Shown: piece by piece, positions 22,717 through 32,799 of the stretch
Layout: each line of letters opens with the position of its first letter
How positions within the stretch are numbered: the stretch's first letter is position 1
From: Lachancea mirantina
Taxonomy: Eukaryota; Ascomycota; Saccharomycetes; Saccharomycetales; Saccharomycetaceae
Assembly (NCBI GenBank): GCA_900074745.1
Contig: LT598463.1
Span: forward strand, 780,996-844,995
DNA: 64,000 bases
Reading direction: 5' to 3'
The notes under the pieces: generated by a model
What the model was told of the DNA's origin: nothing
Database searches by the model: none
Seen by the model: only the letters and a program-made list of their open reading frames with translations
Translations under genes and position numbers: made by a program

Positions 22717-25032
22717 ATGGTAGAGGATGGCAGGCGCATCAGACGGTCCGGACAAAGAAGGCGAAAGCCCATTAATTATTCGGAAAGTTTTGATGAAGCT
22801 GACGTGAGAAACCTTCAAGACGAAGACTACAGGGAAGTGGTGCAGATAGATTCTTCCGACGGTACAGAATCAGACGAGTCTCACCTAGTGTCTACCAAAC
22901 TTGGGCAGGTTTTCGAAATCAAGGACGAGTCCGACAAGGAACAGGTGGAAATTAAGGACGAATCCGACAAGGAACAGATGGAAATTAGGGACGAATCCGA
23001 TATTGAACATGTCAAAATCAAACAGGAGCCCGATGAAGCAGACGTCGGTGAAGACGACGACGATGAACCGCTGTCTAAAAAGCGCAAGAAGAGAGAGCCC
23101 ACTAAACGGAAATCGAGAGCTACAAAAAAGGCCAAAACTCCAAAGCCACCAAAAGTGACTCCGTATGAAAGAAATACAAACCGGCTTTTTGAAAATCATC
23201 CGTATCTTAAAGACGTTTTCCCCTTTTTGGCAAATGCGCCCGTTTATAAGCCGATTCGCGCTGAGCAGCCCGAGGGGCTGACGATCAAACTGTTACCCTT
23301 TCAACTAGAAGGGCTGAGCTGGCTTGTGACTCAGGAGAAAAGTATTTATGGCGGTGGTGTTCTGGCTGACGAAATGGGGATGGGTAAAACCATCCAAACC
23401 ATAGCTCTACTAATGAATGACACGTCCAAAAGGCCTTCACTGGTAGTAGCTCCGACTGTTGCTTTAATCCAATGGAAAAACGAGATTGAGCAACATACCG
23501 CAGGCAAATTGAAAACTTACATTTTTCATGGAGCAAATCGTACTAGCAACGTTGGCGAGTTCAAAGACGTTGATGTTCTTCTCACGACATATTCGGTTCT
23601 TGAATCTGTGTTCCGTAAACAGGTTTACGGATTTAAGAGGAAGACAGGAGTGGTGAAAGAACCGTCCTTGCTTCACAACATGAACTTTTATCGAGTTATA
23701 TTGGATGAAGCTCACAACATCAAAGATAGACAAAGTAATACAGCAAAAGCGGTGAACACGATCAAGACAGAGAAGCGCTGGTGCCTGTCAGGTACCCCAT
23801 TGCAGAACCGAATAGGAGAGATGTACTCACTTATAAGGTTTTTGAACATCAATCCGTTCTCCAAATATTTTTGCACAAAATGCGATTGTGAATCATCTGA
23901 ATGGAAGTTTACCGACCATATGCATTGCGATCTCTGTGGACATGTAGTGATGCAGCATACCAATTTCTTCAATCACTTTACGTTGAAAAACATTCAAAAA
24001 CACGGTATTGAGGGCCCCGGTAAAGAGTCTTTCAATAACATTCAGCTATTACTAAAAAATATAATGCTACGCCGAACTAAGGTTGAGCGGGCAGATGATT
24101 TGGGATTACCTCCTCGTATTGTAACTGTACGGCGGGATTATTTTAATGAAGAAGAGAAGGACCTTTATCAAAGCTTGTACTCTGATATTAAAAGAAAGTA
24201 CAACGCTTATGTTGAAGAGGGTGTTGTGCTCAATAATTACGCCAATCTTTTTACATTGATCACTCGAATGCGACAAATTGCCGATCATCCGGATTTAGTG
24301 CTCAAGCGTGTTAAAAATGGAGGTGAATATGCAGATAGTGTCATTGTATGCCAATTATGTGATGACGAAGCTGAGGAGCCCATTGAGTCAAAATGCCATC
24401 ACAAGTTTTGCCGTTTGTGTATCAAAGAATACACTGAATCCTTTTTGGAGGAGTCTTCTAAACTAACCTGTCCCGTATGCCACATTGCTTTGAGCATAGA
24501 TCTCTCGCAACCTGCCTTAGAAGTTGAAGAACAAGCATTCCAGAAGCAAAGTATTGTTAATCGTCTTAACATGAAAGGCACTTGGAGATCTTCAACCAAG
24601 ATCGAGGCTTTGGTAGAGGAACTTTACAACTTGAGAAGTGATAGTAGAACCATAAAGTCAATCGTATTTTCACAATTTACAAGCATGCTTGATTTGGTCG
24701 AATGGCGTTTGAAGAGGGCTGGTTTTCAAACTGTGAAGTTACAAGGTAGTATGACGCCCACTCAGCGTGATGAGACAATTAAGTACTTCATGGAAAATAC
24801 GCACTGTGAAGTTTTTCTGGTAAGTTTAAAGGCAGGTGGTGTGGCTTTAAACCTTTGCGAGGCTTCGCAGGTTTTCATTTTGGATCCCTGGTGGAATCCA
24901 AGTGTGGAATGGCAAAGTGGTGACAGAGTTCATCGTATTGGTCAATATAGGCCAGTTAAAATAACAAGGCTTTGCATTGAGGATAGCATCGAGTCGAGAA
25001 TAATCGAACTGCAAGAAAAAAAGCAAATATGA
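22717..25032 (+). CDS. RAD16: Rad16, SNF2/RING subunit of global-genome nucleotide excision repair
   Basis: The 771-residue frame is a Rad16-type SNF2 ATPase. After an acidic N terminus with an 11-residue repeat, the first helicase lobe shows DEMGMGKT (K224) and DEAH (330-333). A RING finger starts at C545 ([21 protein letters not shown]), and the second lobe ends with the VHRIGQ motif. With Rad7 and Abf1, Rad16 scans non-transcribed DNA for lesions and forms a Cul3-type ubiquitin ligase. I used the ATG at 22717, since the frame from 22684 begins with TTG. The frame ends early at IIELQEKK: the S. cerevisiae protein continues about 30 residues, and that conserved tail is encoded right after the stop in the next frame. 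A one-base deletion in a run of seven A (about 25015-25022) explains this, either a real mutation or a sequence error. Confidence 0.93.
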   Translation: MVEDGRRIRRSGQRRRKPINYSESFDEADVRNLQDEDYREVVQIDSSDGTESDESHLVSTKLGQVFEIKDESDKEQVEIKDESDKEQMEIRDESDIEHVKIKQEPDEADVGEDDDDEPLSKKRKKREPTKRKSRATKKAKTPKPPKVTPYERNTNRLFENHPYLKDVFPFLANAPVYKPIRAEQPEGLTIKLLPFQLEGLSWLVTQEKSIYGGGVLADEMGMGKTIQTIALLMNDTSKRPSLVVAPTVALIQWKNEIEQHTAGKLKTYIFHGANRTSNVGEFKDVDVLLTTYSVLESVFRKQVYGFKRKTGVVKEPSLLHNMNFYRVILDEAHNIKDRQSNTAKAVNTIKTEKRWCLSGTPLQNRIGEMYSLIRFLNINPFSKYFCTKCDCESSEWKFTDHMHCDLCGHVVMQHTNFFNHFTLKNIQKHGIEGPGKESFNNIQLLLKNIMLRRTKVERADDLGLPPRIVTVRRDYFNEEEKDLYQSLYSDIKRKYNAYVEEGVVLNNYANLFTLITRMRQIADHPDLVLKRVKNGGEYADSVIVCQLCDDEAEEPIESKCHHKFCRLCIKEYTESFLEESSKLTCPVCHIALSIDLSQPALEVEEQAFQKQSIVNRLNMKGTWRSSTKIEALVEELYNLRSDSRTIKSIVFSQFTSMLDLVEWRLKRAGFQTVKLQGSMTPTQRDETIKYFMENTHCEVFLVSLKAGGVALNLCEASQVFILDPWWNPSVEWQSGDRVHRIGQYRPVKITRLCIEDSIESRIIELQEKKQI
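22915..23046 (+). repeat. 33-bp tandem repeat in RAD16 coding sequence (about 4 copies)
   Basis: Four units of 33 bp start at 22915, 22948, 22981 and 23014. They encode [33 protein letters not shown] and a more diverged [11 protein letters not shown]. The in-frame period is 11 residues. Three units contain I-K-x-E, the core of a SUMO acceptor site (K69, K80, K102); the third has arginine at that place (R91). Confidence 0.85.
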
Positions 25033-25112
25033 TACACGCAACGATAAATCAAGACGCTGCTGCAATTAACCGACTTACCCCAGGTGATTTGCAATTTCTG
25101 TTCAATAATTAA
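25023..25112 (+). other. RAD16: Conserved RAD16 C-terminal tail in a shifted frame
   Basis: Reading from the GCA at 25023 gives [11 protein letters not shown], then [13 protein letters not shown] and a stop at 25112. This is the ending of S. cerevisiae Rad16 almost residue for residue. It lies one base out of frame with the main ORF. No decay is visible in it, so the shift is recent, a sequence error, or bypassed. Confidence 0.85.
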
Positions 25113-25257
25113 AACGGATAGAAGAAAAGGACATCATTTCTTTGGGTAGCAGCTCTCCCATGCTTTGGTAGCTGGCTAGTTTCACATGTTATTTACAATT
25201 GTATAGAAGCTAGAGGCTTAAAAAGTTAGCATTACAGGTCTTTGTCTATCAGCAATC

Positions 25258-28200
25258 TCAAAAAGATGCAGAGCTGCCACGAGCGCCTGCTCCAGATGAG
25301 ACCAAGCGCAATTGTTCCTCTGAGAGTTCAACTACGGGCAGTTGCTTGCTGCTTGGTAAAGTAGGATCAGGCAAGAAGCCGACAGTTTTCAAAAAGGAAA
25401 TGTAAATGGCAATTTGTTCTGAAGTAGCACCCTTGCCACGGGACACATCTTGAGAGGTCCACTGAACATCCTTCAAAAGCGACGTTTTGGCATTAGTATC
25501 ATCAAGCTCAGGCGCTTTCGTGTTCTCGGACAAATTGTCTAAGACCATATGAAGCAAAGGGTATAGTGCGCTCTCTTCATTTCTTTCAAAAACAGATGCC
25601 TCCAAATCAATTTTCCACAAATCATAGCTCTCGACTTCAACGTCATATCCGTAAATTTTCAATTCTGCTAGATAATCTTTGAACAGAATCCGGGGATGGG
25701 CGGTAACGTGAGCAACAACCAAACTTTCACTGGGTGGGTTTATAGCCGTTGCCGTAGTTACACGCGCTACGTGGTCAACCGGCACCATATTAACCGTGTT
25801 GTCAATATCTGGAATTTTTCCAAGCTGGGTGACACCCTTCAGGAACCTCAGCAAAAAGTCATCCGTGTTGGAAGACCCATTCTTTGATGCACCTGTCACA
25901 TATCCAGGTCTAACAATACACCCACGCAATCCGCGTTCTCCAGCGCGACGAATAATGTATTCAGCAGCCCATTTCGACTGACCGTAACCTCCAGTTAATC
26001 CTGTGGAAGACCCCATGAGGTCGTCCGATTCCAGGAGTCCTGTTTTACCCTCTGAGACTAATTTATCGGACAAAGAGAAATAGTATGGCGTGTCAAGTGT
26101 TGAAGTTGAAGAAACGAAAGTGAAGAACTTGGCCTTTTTGCCAGACGCTGCTAGGTTCATCACATTTATTGTGGAAATGACATTAGCGTCTCTCAATTTC
26201 GAATACGGGTAAACCCAATGAACCAATGCTCCATTATGAATTATAGTATCAATCTCATTAGCAAGTGAAGACCACGAGTCTTTGTCGAGCCCAAACTCTG
26301 GTTGGGAAAGATCACCAATAACTACCTCGATACGCGATTCGAACGCCTCTTGCCACGTGCCATAGACCATCCCTGCTTTCTTCAATCTCTCCATACCAGC
26401 AGTCTTGTTGCTAGCACGAACATGTGCATAAACCTTGATGCTATATGGTTCGATGGGGCGGTCGAGAAGATCCGCTAAGATGTACGAGCCGAGGAAGCCG
26501 GTTCCACCTGTCACAAAAACATTTATTGTTTGACGACATGCATTGGTAGGAACTTTGAAGTCTTCACGAGACGGAAACTCGGAGGGAAGCATGCTGTCCA
26601 CCAGTTTCTTGGCATCGGAATAATAATCAGCAGTAAGACTAGTCTTTTCGGTTGCCGTTGAAGATTCGCAAATCCTACTGACCTCTTCGGCAAATAGTTT
26701 GATAGTTGGGTGTTTGAAAATGGTGCCCAAGGGAATGTCAACGTTCAGCTTTTTTCTGAGCGTGAAGATCATCCTTGTTGCAAGGATGGAATGACCACCA
26801 AGATCAAAGAACGAATCATGAGGAGAAATAGAGGCAGGTCTAATTGGCAAAACCTCCAACCACAAATCACGAATTCTTTTTTCTTCTGATGTAAACTCAG
26901 AGTCATCGACGTCCGTTGCAGAGCATTCCGCGACCATCGTCAACTGCTTGGTAGAAGGAAATTGAAGTTTCGGCTTATCAACCTTACCATTTGGATTCAA
27001 CGGCAAATTTTCGAGAACAACGATGACCGATGGAATGGCATACGAAGCAAGTCTTTTCTTCAAAAAATCTTTGATGTCTTTCACTAAATTCCTGAATTTG
27101 ACCAATCCCTTGACTACTGGATCAGAAACCTCAGACGAAGGCAATTCGGACTCAAAAGGTGTGAGCTGTTCAGGTTTGTCAAACCTTGGAACCATGAAAG
27201 TAATCAAAGTGGGCTCATCGTCACCGTTTTTACGAACCAGCGTAATATTCTCGCGAACCAATGGGTGCTGGGAGATGTGCGTGTCAATTTCTCCCAATTC
27301 AATTCTGAAGCCACGAATTTTGATTTGATCATCCGCTCTGCCACAACACTCGCAGTTACCATCAGGAAGATATCTTCCCAGGTCACCGGTTCTATAAAGC
27401 CTATCGCGGGGTCCTTTCCAAAACTTTTTCCACGGTTCATTATCATTTTTATCCAGGTGGTTCCAGTGTTCGGGTTCAACAAACCAATTTTGAACGAATT
27501 TCTCTTTGTTCAGTTCTGGTAATCCACGGTAACCTTCAGCAAGGCCTCCGGCGCGAACGTAAATTTCACCCACCTCTCCCACACCGCATATCTGAGTTCT
27601 ATCATTTCTGTTGACCACTAGGAGTTGTACATTGAGCATTCCTTTACCGGCAGGCATAACATCCTTGAGATGCTCCAAAAATTTTGGATCCTGTGACCTC
27701 GATTTGACCTCAAAAAACGAAACCGCTCGTTGAGTTTCCGTTGTACCATACATATTGACAATACAACAATTTTCCGCTAAAGTCTGTAACCTCAGGCAAT
27801 CTCTTTTGGTCAAGATGTCTCCGACGAAAAAAGCGTGATGTAGAGATGGAAATGGAGTTGTAGCTTGTGCTGTCAAAAGCTGGCCCATAGCAGGTGTTAG
27901 ATGTGTTACAGTGGCGCCATTGACACTCATCCAGGTGGCCAATTGCCCAGGAGTGCCAATATCATCTTGAGTTGGTACCAGAAGCTGAGCGCCAAGGAAA
28001 AGGGGCGTGAACATATCTCTCTGAATGGGATCATGTGCGATACCCGAAAGCATGGTAAATTTGTCCCTTTCAGAAAGGTTAAATTCTTGCGACATCCACT
28101 TAAAATAATATGCGAGTGAGAAATGTCTGCCCAGAACACCCTTCGGAATACCCTCCGACCCGGAAGTAAAGGAAAGAGTTGGATTGCTGTCCGGGCCTAC

Positions 28201-29415
28201 CACCACGCCACTGCGAGTATCTTTTAAATGACCGTAAGGTTCCAAGCAATCCTTTGAGTCGTTGTTTAAAATACCTCCTTCAACTGAACCGTCCGCTTGA
28301 ATAGCAATCGAAGGGATACGTGAAACGACGTCAAGCTCATTAGAAATGTAATCTTCCACAAATTGGTCCAACTGACCGGCAGCGCGTATCACTATCAAGC
28401 CTTTAGGTTTCGCAACACCCAAGTAGATCGTCTGCCTAGCAGGAGGATATGCCGGATCGATGACTGAGAAAGTGGCACCCGCCTTGAGCACACCCATAAC
28501 ACATACCATCAAATCAACTCCTCTTGACGAATAGATCATAACGACATCACCAATCTTGACACCCGTATTAATCAGATAGTGGGCAACAACATTGGAGGCA
28601 CGGTTTATATCTTGATAGGTGAAGATGCGGGCTTCGCAAGCAGAGTTAACAGGAGTTTCAACGACACAAGTTCTTTCAGGAAACCTGTTGGCATTGTCTT
28701 GAAAAATGTCGTGAATGCATCCCACAAAATCGCACCATCCCAAATTCGTAGTAGGGTTTGGCAAATTGGAGGCGGCAGAACTTGTAATCAGAGATACTTC
28801 GGTGATGATTGCGTGGTCATTTTTAACAACTGCCGTAAGCATTTGCGTTATTTGCTCAACGACAATATTTATGCGTGCAGCAGAATACAACAGCGAATTG
28901 AAAATGATGCTTAAGTTAGAGGATCCGCTCAGAGACAACACCATGTCGAACTGCTGAGTCTTGTATTGATTTTCGAGCGAAATGTCCGTGTCCGTAACGA
29001 CTCCAATGCGGAAAAATTGGGGTGGGAGCTCTTTCTCCTGTTCTTCCATGATATGCTGGGAAAGTTCATCGTAATTGACCTCAGGTAGCTTGCTGACTTC
29101 TTCAAGGCCCTTCGAGACGGTTTCGTATAGTTCGGAAAAGGTCCAAGTTGGCACTATCGTGAAACGAATGATCTTGCCATCTTTGACAAAGAGCACGATG
29201 TCATCGTCACCGGTCAATCGGTAGACCAGCGACGCCCAGACTGCTAGCAAAAGTGTGTAAGAACACTTGCCGTGTGGTAGTTCTAGGATGGGAAGATTTT
29301 CGCACTGCTCTTCTTGCTTAACCAATGGAGCATATTGAGGACGTTGGTAATCATGGGGAAGGACGCTTAAAGTAGGATTGTCGAGCCTTTGGGACCACAA
29401 GCTTAGGGACGACAT
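25258..29415 (-). CDS. LYS2: Alpha-aminoadipate reductase, large subunit
   Basis: The 1385-residue enzyme (S. cerevisiae 1392) reduces alpha-aminoadipate to its semialdehyde in fungal lysine synthesis. Domains in order: an adenylation domain (about residues 220-800) with LSFTSGSEGIPKGVLGRH, NMYGTTETQ and LYRTGDLGRYLPDG; a carrier domain at about 840-920 with DSFFDLGGHSI, whose serine takes phosphopantetheine from Lys5; and a short-chain-dehydrogenase-like reductase domain from about 965 with NADPH-binding VTGGTGFLGSYI. The gene is convergent with RAD16, as in YBR114W-YBR115C. The promoter has a perfect Gcn4 site and two near matches to the Lys14 site. Confidence 0.98.
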   Translation of the reverse strand: MSSLSLWSQRLDNPTLSVLPHDYQRPQYAPLVKQEEQCENLPILELPHGKCSYTLLLAVWASLVYRLTGDDDIVLFVKDGKIIRFTIVPTWTFSELYETVSKGLEEVSKLPEVNYDELSQHIMEEQEKELPPQFFRIGVVTDTDISLENQYKTQQFDMVLSLSGSSNLSIIFNSLLYSAARINIVVEQITQMLTAVVKNDHAIITEVSLITSSAASNLPNPTTNLGWCDFVGCIHDIFQDNANRFPERTCVVETPVNSACEARIFTYQDINRASNVVAHYLINTGVKIGDVVMIYSSRGVDLMVCVMGVLKAGATFSVIDPAYPPARQTIYLGVAKPKGLIVIRAAGQLDQFVEDYISNELDVVSRIPSIAIQADGSVEGGILNNDSKDCLEPYGHLKDTRSGVVVGPDSNPTLSFTSGSEGIPKGVLGRHFSLAYYFKWMSQEFNLSERDKFTMLSGIAHDPIQRDMFTPLFLGAQLLVPTQDDIGTPGQLATWMSVNGATVTHLTPAMGQLLTAQATTPFPSLHHAFFVGDILTKRDCLRLQTLAENCCIVNMYGTTETQRAVSFFEVKSRSQDPKFLEHLKDVMPAGKGMLNVQLLVVNRNDRTQICGVGEVGEIYVRAGGLAEGYRGLPELNKEKFVQNWFVEPEHWNHLDKNDNEPWKKFWKGPRDRLYRTGDLGRYLPDGNCECCGRADDQIKIRGFRIELGEIDTHISQHPLVRENITLVRKNGDDEPTLITFMVPRFDKPEQLTPFESELPSSEVSDPVVKGLVKFRNLVKDIKDFLKKRLASYAIPSVIVVLENLPLNPNGKVDKPKLQFPSTKQLTMVAECSATDVDDSEFTSEEKRIRDLWLEVLPIRPASISPHDSFFDLGGHSILATRMIFTLRKKLNVDIPLGTIFKHPTIKLFAEEVSRICESSTATEKTSLTADYYSDAKKLVDSMLPSEFPSREDFKVPTNACRQTINVFVTGGTGFLGSYILADLLDRPIEPYSIKVYAHVRASNKTAGMERLKKAGMVYGTWQEAFESRIEVVIGDLSQPEFGLDKDSWSSLANEIDTIIHNGALVHWVYPYSKLRDANVISTINVMNLAASGKKAKFFTFVSSTSTLDTPYYFSLSDKLVSEGKTGLLESDDLMGSSTGLTGGYGQSKWAAEYIIRRAGERGLRGCIVRPGYVTGASKNGSSNTDDFLLRFLKGVTQLGKIPDIDNTVNMVPVDHVARVTTATAINPPSESLVVAHVTAHPRILFKDYLAELKIYGYDVEVESYDLWKIDLEASVFERNEESALYPLLHMVLDNLSENTKAPELDDTNAKTSLLKDVQWTSQDVSRGKGATSEQIAIYISFLKTVGFLPDPTLPSSKQLPVVELSEEQLRLVSSGAGARGSSASF

Positions 29416-30206
29416 TGCTAAACTCTAGCAAACTAAGCGCTTTCAAAGTAACTTGTCAGAGGAAAGTACAATGCGAGTATTAATATGATTTTGAACTCTT
29501 CTGGTCACTTTGATATTTTCCGTGGGAATTAGACATGACTCAGTCAAAAATGAAAATATTCGGCACTGTTTACAAGCCTGGCTACCTCAATACTCAAATT
29601 TCCGAAGGAATTCATATGGCAATGCCTCTGCGAGGGAAAAATGGAACGTGACCGCGAGATCGTTGCCGCATAGAAATTGAAATGAAAGCACGCGATTGTC
29701 ACGTGACATAATTTTGTGAACTAGTCCCTAATATGAACCATGGTCCAAAATAGTCCCAGGGCCGTGACCAAGTACGTAGAACACATTCATTATCTTGCGC
29801 CAACCTAACCGCCCACCTCTTACCCAAGCTCATATCTTCATACAACTGCAGAATCGGTAGGGGTGTCAACAAGTGTATCTGACTCGCATCACCCTCCTTA
29901 TTATATAAATATGGTTTTGTGGGCGGCAAAAAGAGGAAGATAATGGTGTCTGGGTTATTTTTATCCCTTCTTACGTCTCTCGTACAATGGTATATTTTAT
30001 CACTTATTTCAAATACTCAAATATTACTCTAACGTGTAAAGCGATTTTAATATTACCCGGCCTTTTGCGATTGAGAGACGCTCTCCAGCGGTGATGGTCC
30101 TTGAAATAGTAAAGCACTGAATACGCTAACAGAGAGTTGGTAGCACGAATGATTTAGGCCTTCTAGAGCAGGCAGACAGTTGTATAAGCTGAGCTTCTAG
30201 GGGGAT
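29416..30206. other. Divergent intergenic region LYS2/NOT5
   Basis: It holds the LYS2 promoter elements near its left end, a GTCACGTGAC palindrome at about 29698-29707, and a TATATAAAT element (29902-29910) about 300 bp before NOT5. No gene is seen; the frame at 29699-29929 begins with TTG and looks random. Confidence 0.5.
29519..29609 (-). promoter_or_regulatory. LYS2 promoter: Gcn4 site and two Lys14-like sites
   Basis: TGACTCA at 29536-29542 is a perfect Gcn4 (general amino-acid control) site about 120 bp upstream of the ATG. TCCGTGGGA (29519-29527) and TCCGAAGGA (29601-29609) match the Lys14 consensus TCCRNYGGA at eight of nine places. Lys14 activates LYS genes with aminoadipate semialdehyde as co-inducer in S. 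cerevisiae. Confidence 0.5.
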
Positions 30207-31787
30207 ATGTCTCAACGAAAACTGCAGCAGGAGATTGATAAGCTGCTTAAGAAAGTTAAGGAAGGATTGCAAGATTTTGAAGACGTGTATGAAAAGTTCC
30301 AAAACACCGATGCTTCTAACAGCTCCTATAGAGAGAAATTGGAAGGTGACTTGAAGAGAGAGATCAAGAAGTTGCAGAAGCATAGAGAACAAATCAAAGC
30401 CTGGCTAAGCAAAGAGGATGTGAAGGACAAACAGCAGGTTTTGATGGAGAATCGACGACTAATTGAGTCAGGGATGGAACGGTTTAAGCTGGTTGAGAAA
30501 CTGATGAAAACCAAACAGTTTTCGACTGAGGCACTTACGAACCCTGACATCATCAAAGATCCGCGAGAACTGAAGAAGAGAGATCAAGTTGTGTTCATCC
30601 AAGAGTGTTTGGAAGAAGTGCAAAAACAGCTTGAATCGTTCGAAAGTCAGGGAGAAGAGATCCAAATAGAGCGACATGCATTCCACATTGCCAATCTGGA
30701 GCATATTTTGAAATTGCTACAAAACAATGAGCTTGAGCCAGACTCAGTTGAAGAATTTCAGGACGATATCAAATACTACGTCGAAAACAACGACGACCCA
30801 GATTTCATAGAATATGAGAATATTTATGAGGATATGGGGTGTGAAATTAAGGCTGGTGAAGCTGAAAAAGAAGTGGGCACGCCCTCCAAAGCCGGCAAGG
30901 CATCCCGATCAGAACGTTCTCCCAGGAAAAAGCAGTCCCCTGCACCTTCCTCTGCACAAGACCAAGCTGAGAGAGACACGGATACACCTGAGCCCCCAGC
31001 TGCAAGCATTCCTGGTGCACTGAGCGAAAAGAACAAATCATCGGTGTCGCTGACTTCTCCGACAAGATTAAATTCTACAATCGCGTTCAAGAATCATAAA
31101 AAGGAGACGACGCCGCAACCAATGGTACACACTCCGAGTGCTGTTCAGCCACCCAGGGATTTGTCCAGAGAAATCGAAGAGAAAATAACTCGCGATCTAA
31201 ACGAAAACCCGGTGTTCAAAAACCCATTATTCAGCCCGGGACTTGCATACTGGGCACAGACCAAAAGGCCCTTGCTCCAACCTTTCGAGAAAATGCCACC
31301 AGACATGGTGTCACAATTGGAGTCCTCGCTTCTTAACTGTCCAGACTCGCTAGATGCAGACACTCCAAAACTCTACCAGGCTCCATTGTCGCTACCGCAT
31401 CCTACCTCAATCTTCTTCCCCAATGAGCCCATAAGACTTGTGTCGACAGAAACACCTGAGGAAAGTAGACCTGCACGTGATTTTTACTCTAGAACTTCGC
31501 TGGCTCGCATCATGTCCAAATTTGACCTCGATACCTTATTCATGGTTTTTTACCATTACCAGGGTACCTATGAACAATTCCTAGCAGCCAAGGAACTCTC
31601 TAACCGTGGTTGGCAATTCAACAAAATAAATCGTTGTTGGCTATTCAAAGAGGTTGAGAAGCTTCCACCTGGAAATGAAAAATCAGAAGAAGTTTCCTGG
31701 AGGTATTTTGATTACCAAAAGTCATGGCTGGCTCGGCGCTGTGGGGACGAGTTTGTATATAGACAGGAGGACTTTGAGAAGATATGA
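30207..31787 (+). CDS. NOT5: Not5, CCR4-NOT complex subunit
   Basis: The 526-residue protein has the Not3/Not5 N-terminal coiled coil (about residues 1-225, starting MSQRKLQQEIDKLLKKVKEG and DFEDVYEKFQN), a disordered S/P-rich middle, and the C-terminal NOT box (about 380-526, with ARIMSKFDLDTLFMVFYHYQGTYEQF and the closing DYQKSWLARRCGDEF). In S. cerevisiae the Not5 N terminus binds the ribosomal E site and senses codon optimality, linking slow decoding to Ccr4-Not decay. S. cerevisiae Not5 has 560 residues. The gene is followed by LTP1 and TKL1 as in YPR072W-YPR074C, and is convergent with LTP1. Confidence 0.96.
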   Translation: MSQRKLQQEIDKLLKKVKEGLQDFEDVYEKFQNTDASNSSYREKLEGDLKREIKKLQKHREQIKAWLSKEDVKDKQQVLMENRRLIESGMERFKLVEKLMKTKQFSTEALTNPDIIKDPRELKKRDQVVFIQECLEEVQKQLESFESQGEEIQIERHAFHIANLEHILKLLQNNELEPDSVEEFQDDIKYYVENNDDPDFIEYENIYEDMGCEIKAGEAEKEVGTPSKAGKASRSERSPRKKQSPAPSSAQDQAERDTDTPEPPAASIPGALSEKNKSSVSLTSPTRLNSTIAFKNHKKETTPQPMVHTPSAVQPPRDLSREIEEKITRDLNENPVFKNPLFSPGLAYWAQTKRPLLQPFEKMPPDMVSQLESSLLNCPDSLDADTPKLYQAPLSLPHPTSIFFPNEPIRLVSTETPEESRPARDFYSRTSLARIMSKFDLDTLFMVFYHYQGTYEQFLAAKELSNRGWQFNKINRCWLFKEVEKLPPGNEKSEEVSWRYFDYQKSWLARRCGDEFVYRQEDFEKI

Positions 31788-31964
31788 GTTTCCGGCGTTT
31801 TTCCGTACCTCATTCCGAATGATATCAAAAGGATTCAGCATTAATGTAAACGAGCGTTCCCAAAAATCCTGAATAGTATAATCGCTATTCGAAGGTAGCG
31901 CAGACTTGTAATTCTATAATGTCGAGAGTAGAGATAATACTATATGGCATCTTTTGGGACATTT

Positions 31965-32441
31965 TCATAGTTCGGCGCGGAGAAACTCTTCGCTGAAATA
32001 CGTCACCTGTTTAAAATTGTATTCAAAACCCTCGTCACCACCGTAATATGGATCTTCGACTATGTCATTAAATTTCCCATTTGTGTTCCAGTGGCCAAAA
32101 AGAAAGATTTTACCCTTGGTCCCTGGGGGTTTTAGTCTTTGCAGATTTCTCATATTGGATTCGTCCATGCAAATAACATAATCAAATTCTTCGAAACTAG
32201 ACTTCTTAATTTGTTGCGCATGGTGATTAACTGGGACACCATGCTTACGACAAGTAGCAGCTGACCGTGGATCTGGACATTCTCCCTTGTGCCAGTTTCC
32301 TGTGCCAAATGAATCTATCTTCGAGAACCGTTCTTCGAGACCATGATCTGAGACGACCTTTTTGAAAACAGCTTCAGCCATAGGCGAACGACAAATATTT
32401 CCTAAGCATACAAATGCCACGCTGATTTTACCTTTCGTCAT
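31965..32441 (-). CDS. LTP1: Low-molecular-weight protein tyrosine phosphatase Ltp1
   Basis: This 158-residue protein is a complete LMW-PTP. The active-site loop is VCLGNICRS with nucleophile C12, R18 and S19, and the general-acid aspartate lies in VEDPYYGG near residue 130. The family-typical FDYVICMDESN is present. It hydrolyses phosphotyrosine and small phosphate esters; its physiological substrate in yeast is poorly known. Length matches S. cerevisiae Ltp1 (161). It lies between NOT5 and TKL1 as on chromosome XVI. Confidence 0.95.
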   Translation of the reverse strand: MTKGKISVAFVCLGNICRSPMAEAVFKKVVSDHGLEERFSKIDSFGTGNWHKGECPDPRSAATCRKHGVPVNHHAQQIKKSSFEEFDYVICMDESNMRNLQRLKPPGTKGKIFLFGHWNTNGKFNDIVEDPYYGGDEGFEYNFKQVTYFSEEFLRAEL

Positions 32442-32799
32442 CCTAAAATTTAAGATTAGCTTAGATTTGCAAGAGAAGTTTTCAAAGTTGAATGCTGCTT
32501 GGAGGGAGAGCTTGTTTTTCTGAAATTCATTATCACAGAAAATAGCTTGAAAACGACGAAACTTGAACTCCCAGCTAAAGAATGATCTTTATCGCTGTCA
32601 ATGGTGATAAAATATACATCTGAACGCAGATGTACCCAAATTCACATCAACGCTTGTTAAACTTATATTTATATATGTACTAAACTTGTGTTTTTCATCA
32701 AACTGAGTAAGAAGAAAGTCATGTGCATAATAATTAAATGGTTTAATTTATCCTATGGTTTGTTTTATCATTCACAGATTGCTAAAGCCACATTTTGAT
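32442..32799. other. Intergenic region, LTP1 promoter and TKL1 terminator
   Basis: It is AT-rich, especially at about 32655-32760. Both flanking genes are on the minus strand. No gene is seen. Confidence 0.4.

Noticed and set aside
25023-25112. Programmed frameshift as the explanation for the RAD16 tail
   Set aside because: Rad16 is not known to use frameshifting and the S. cerevisiae gene is in frame. A homopolymer error or a recent mutation is simpler, so I only keep it as a minor option.
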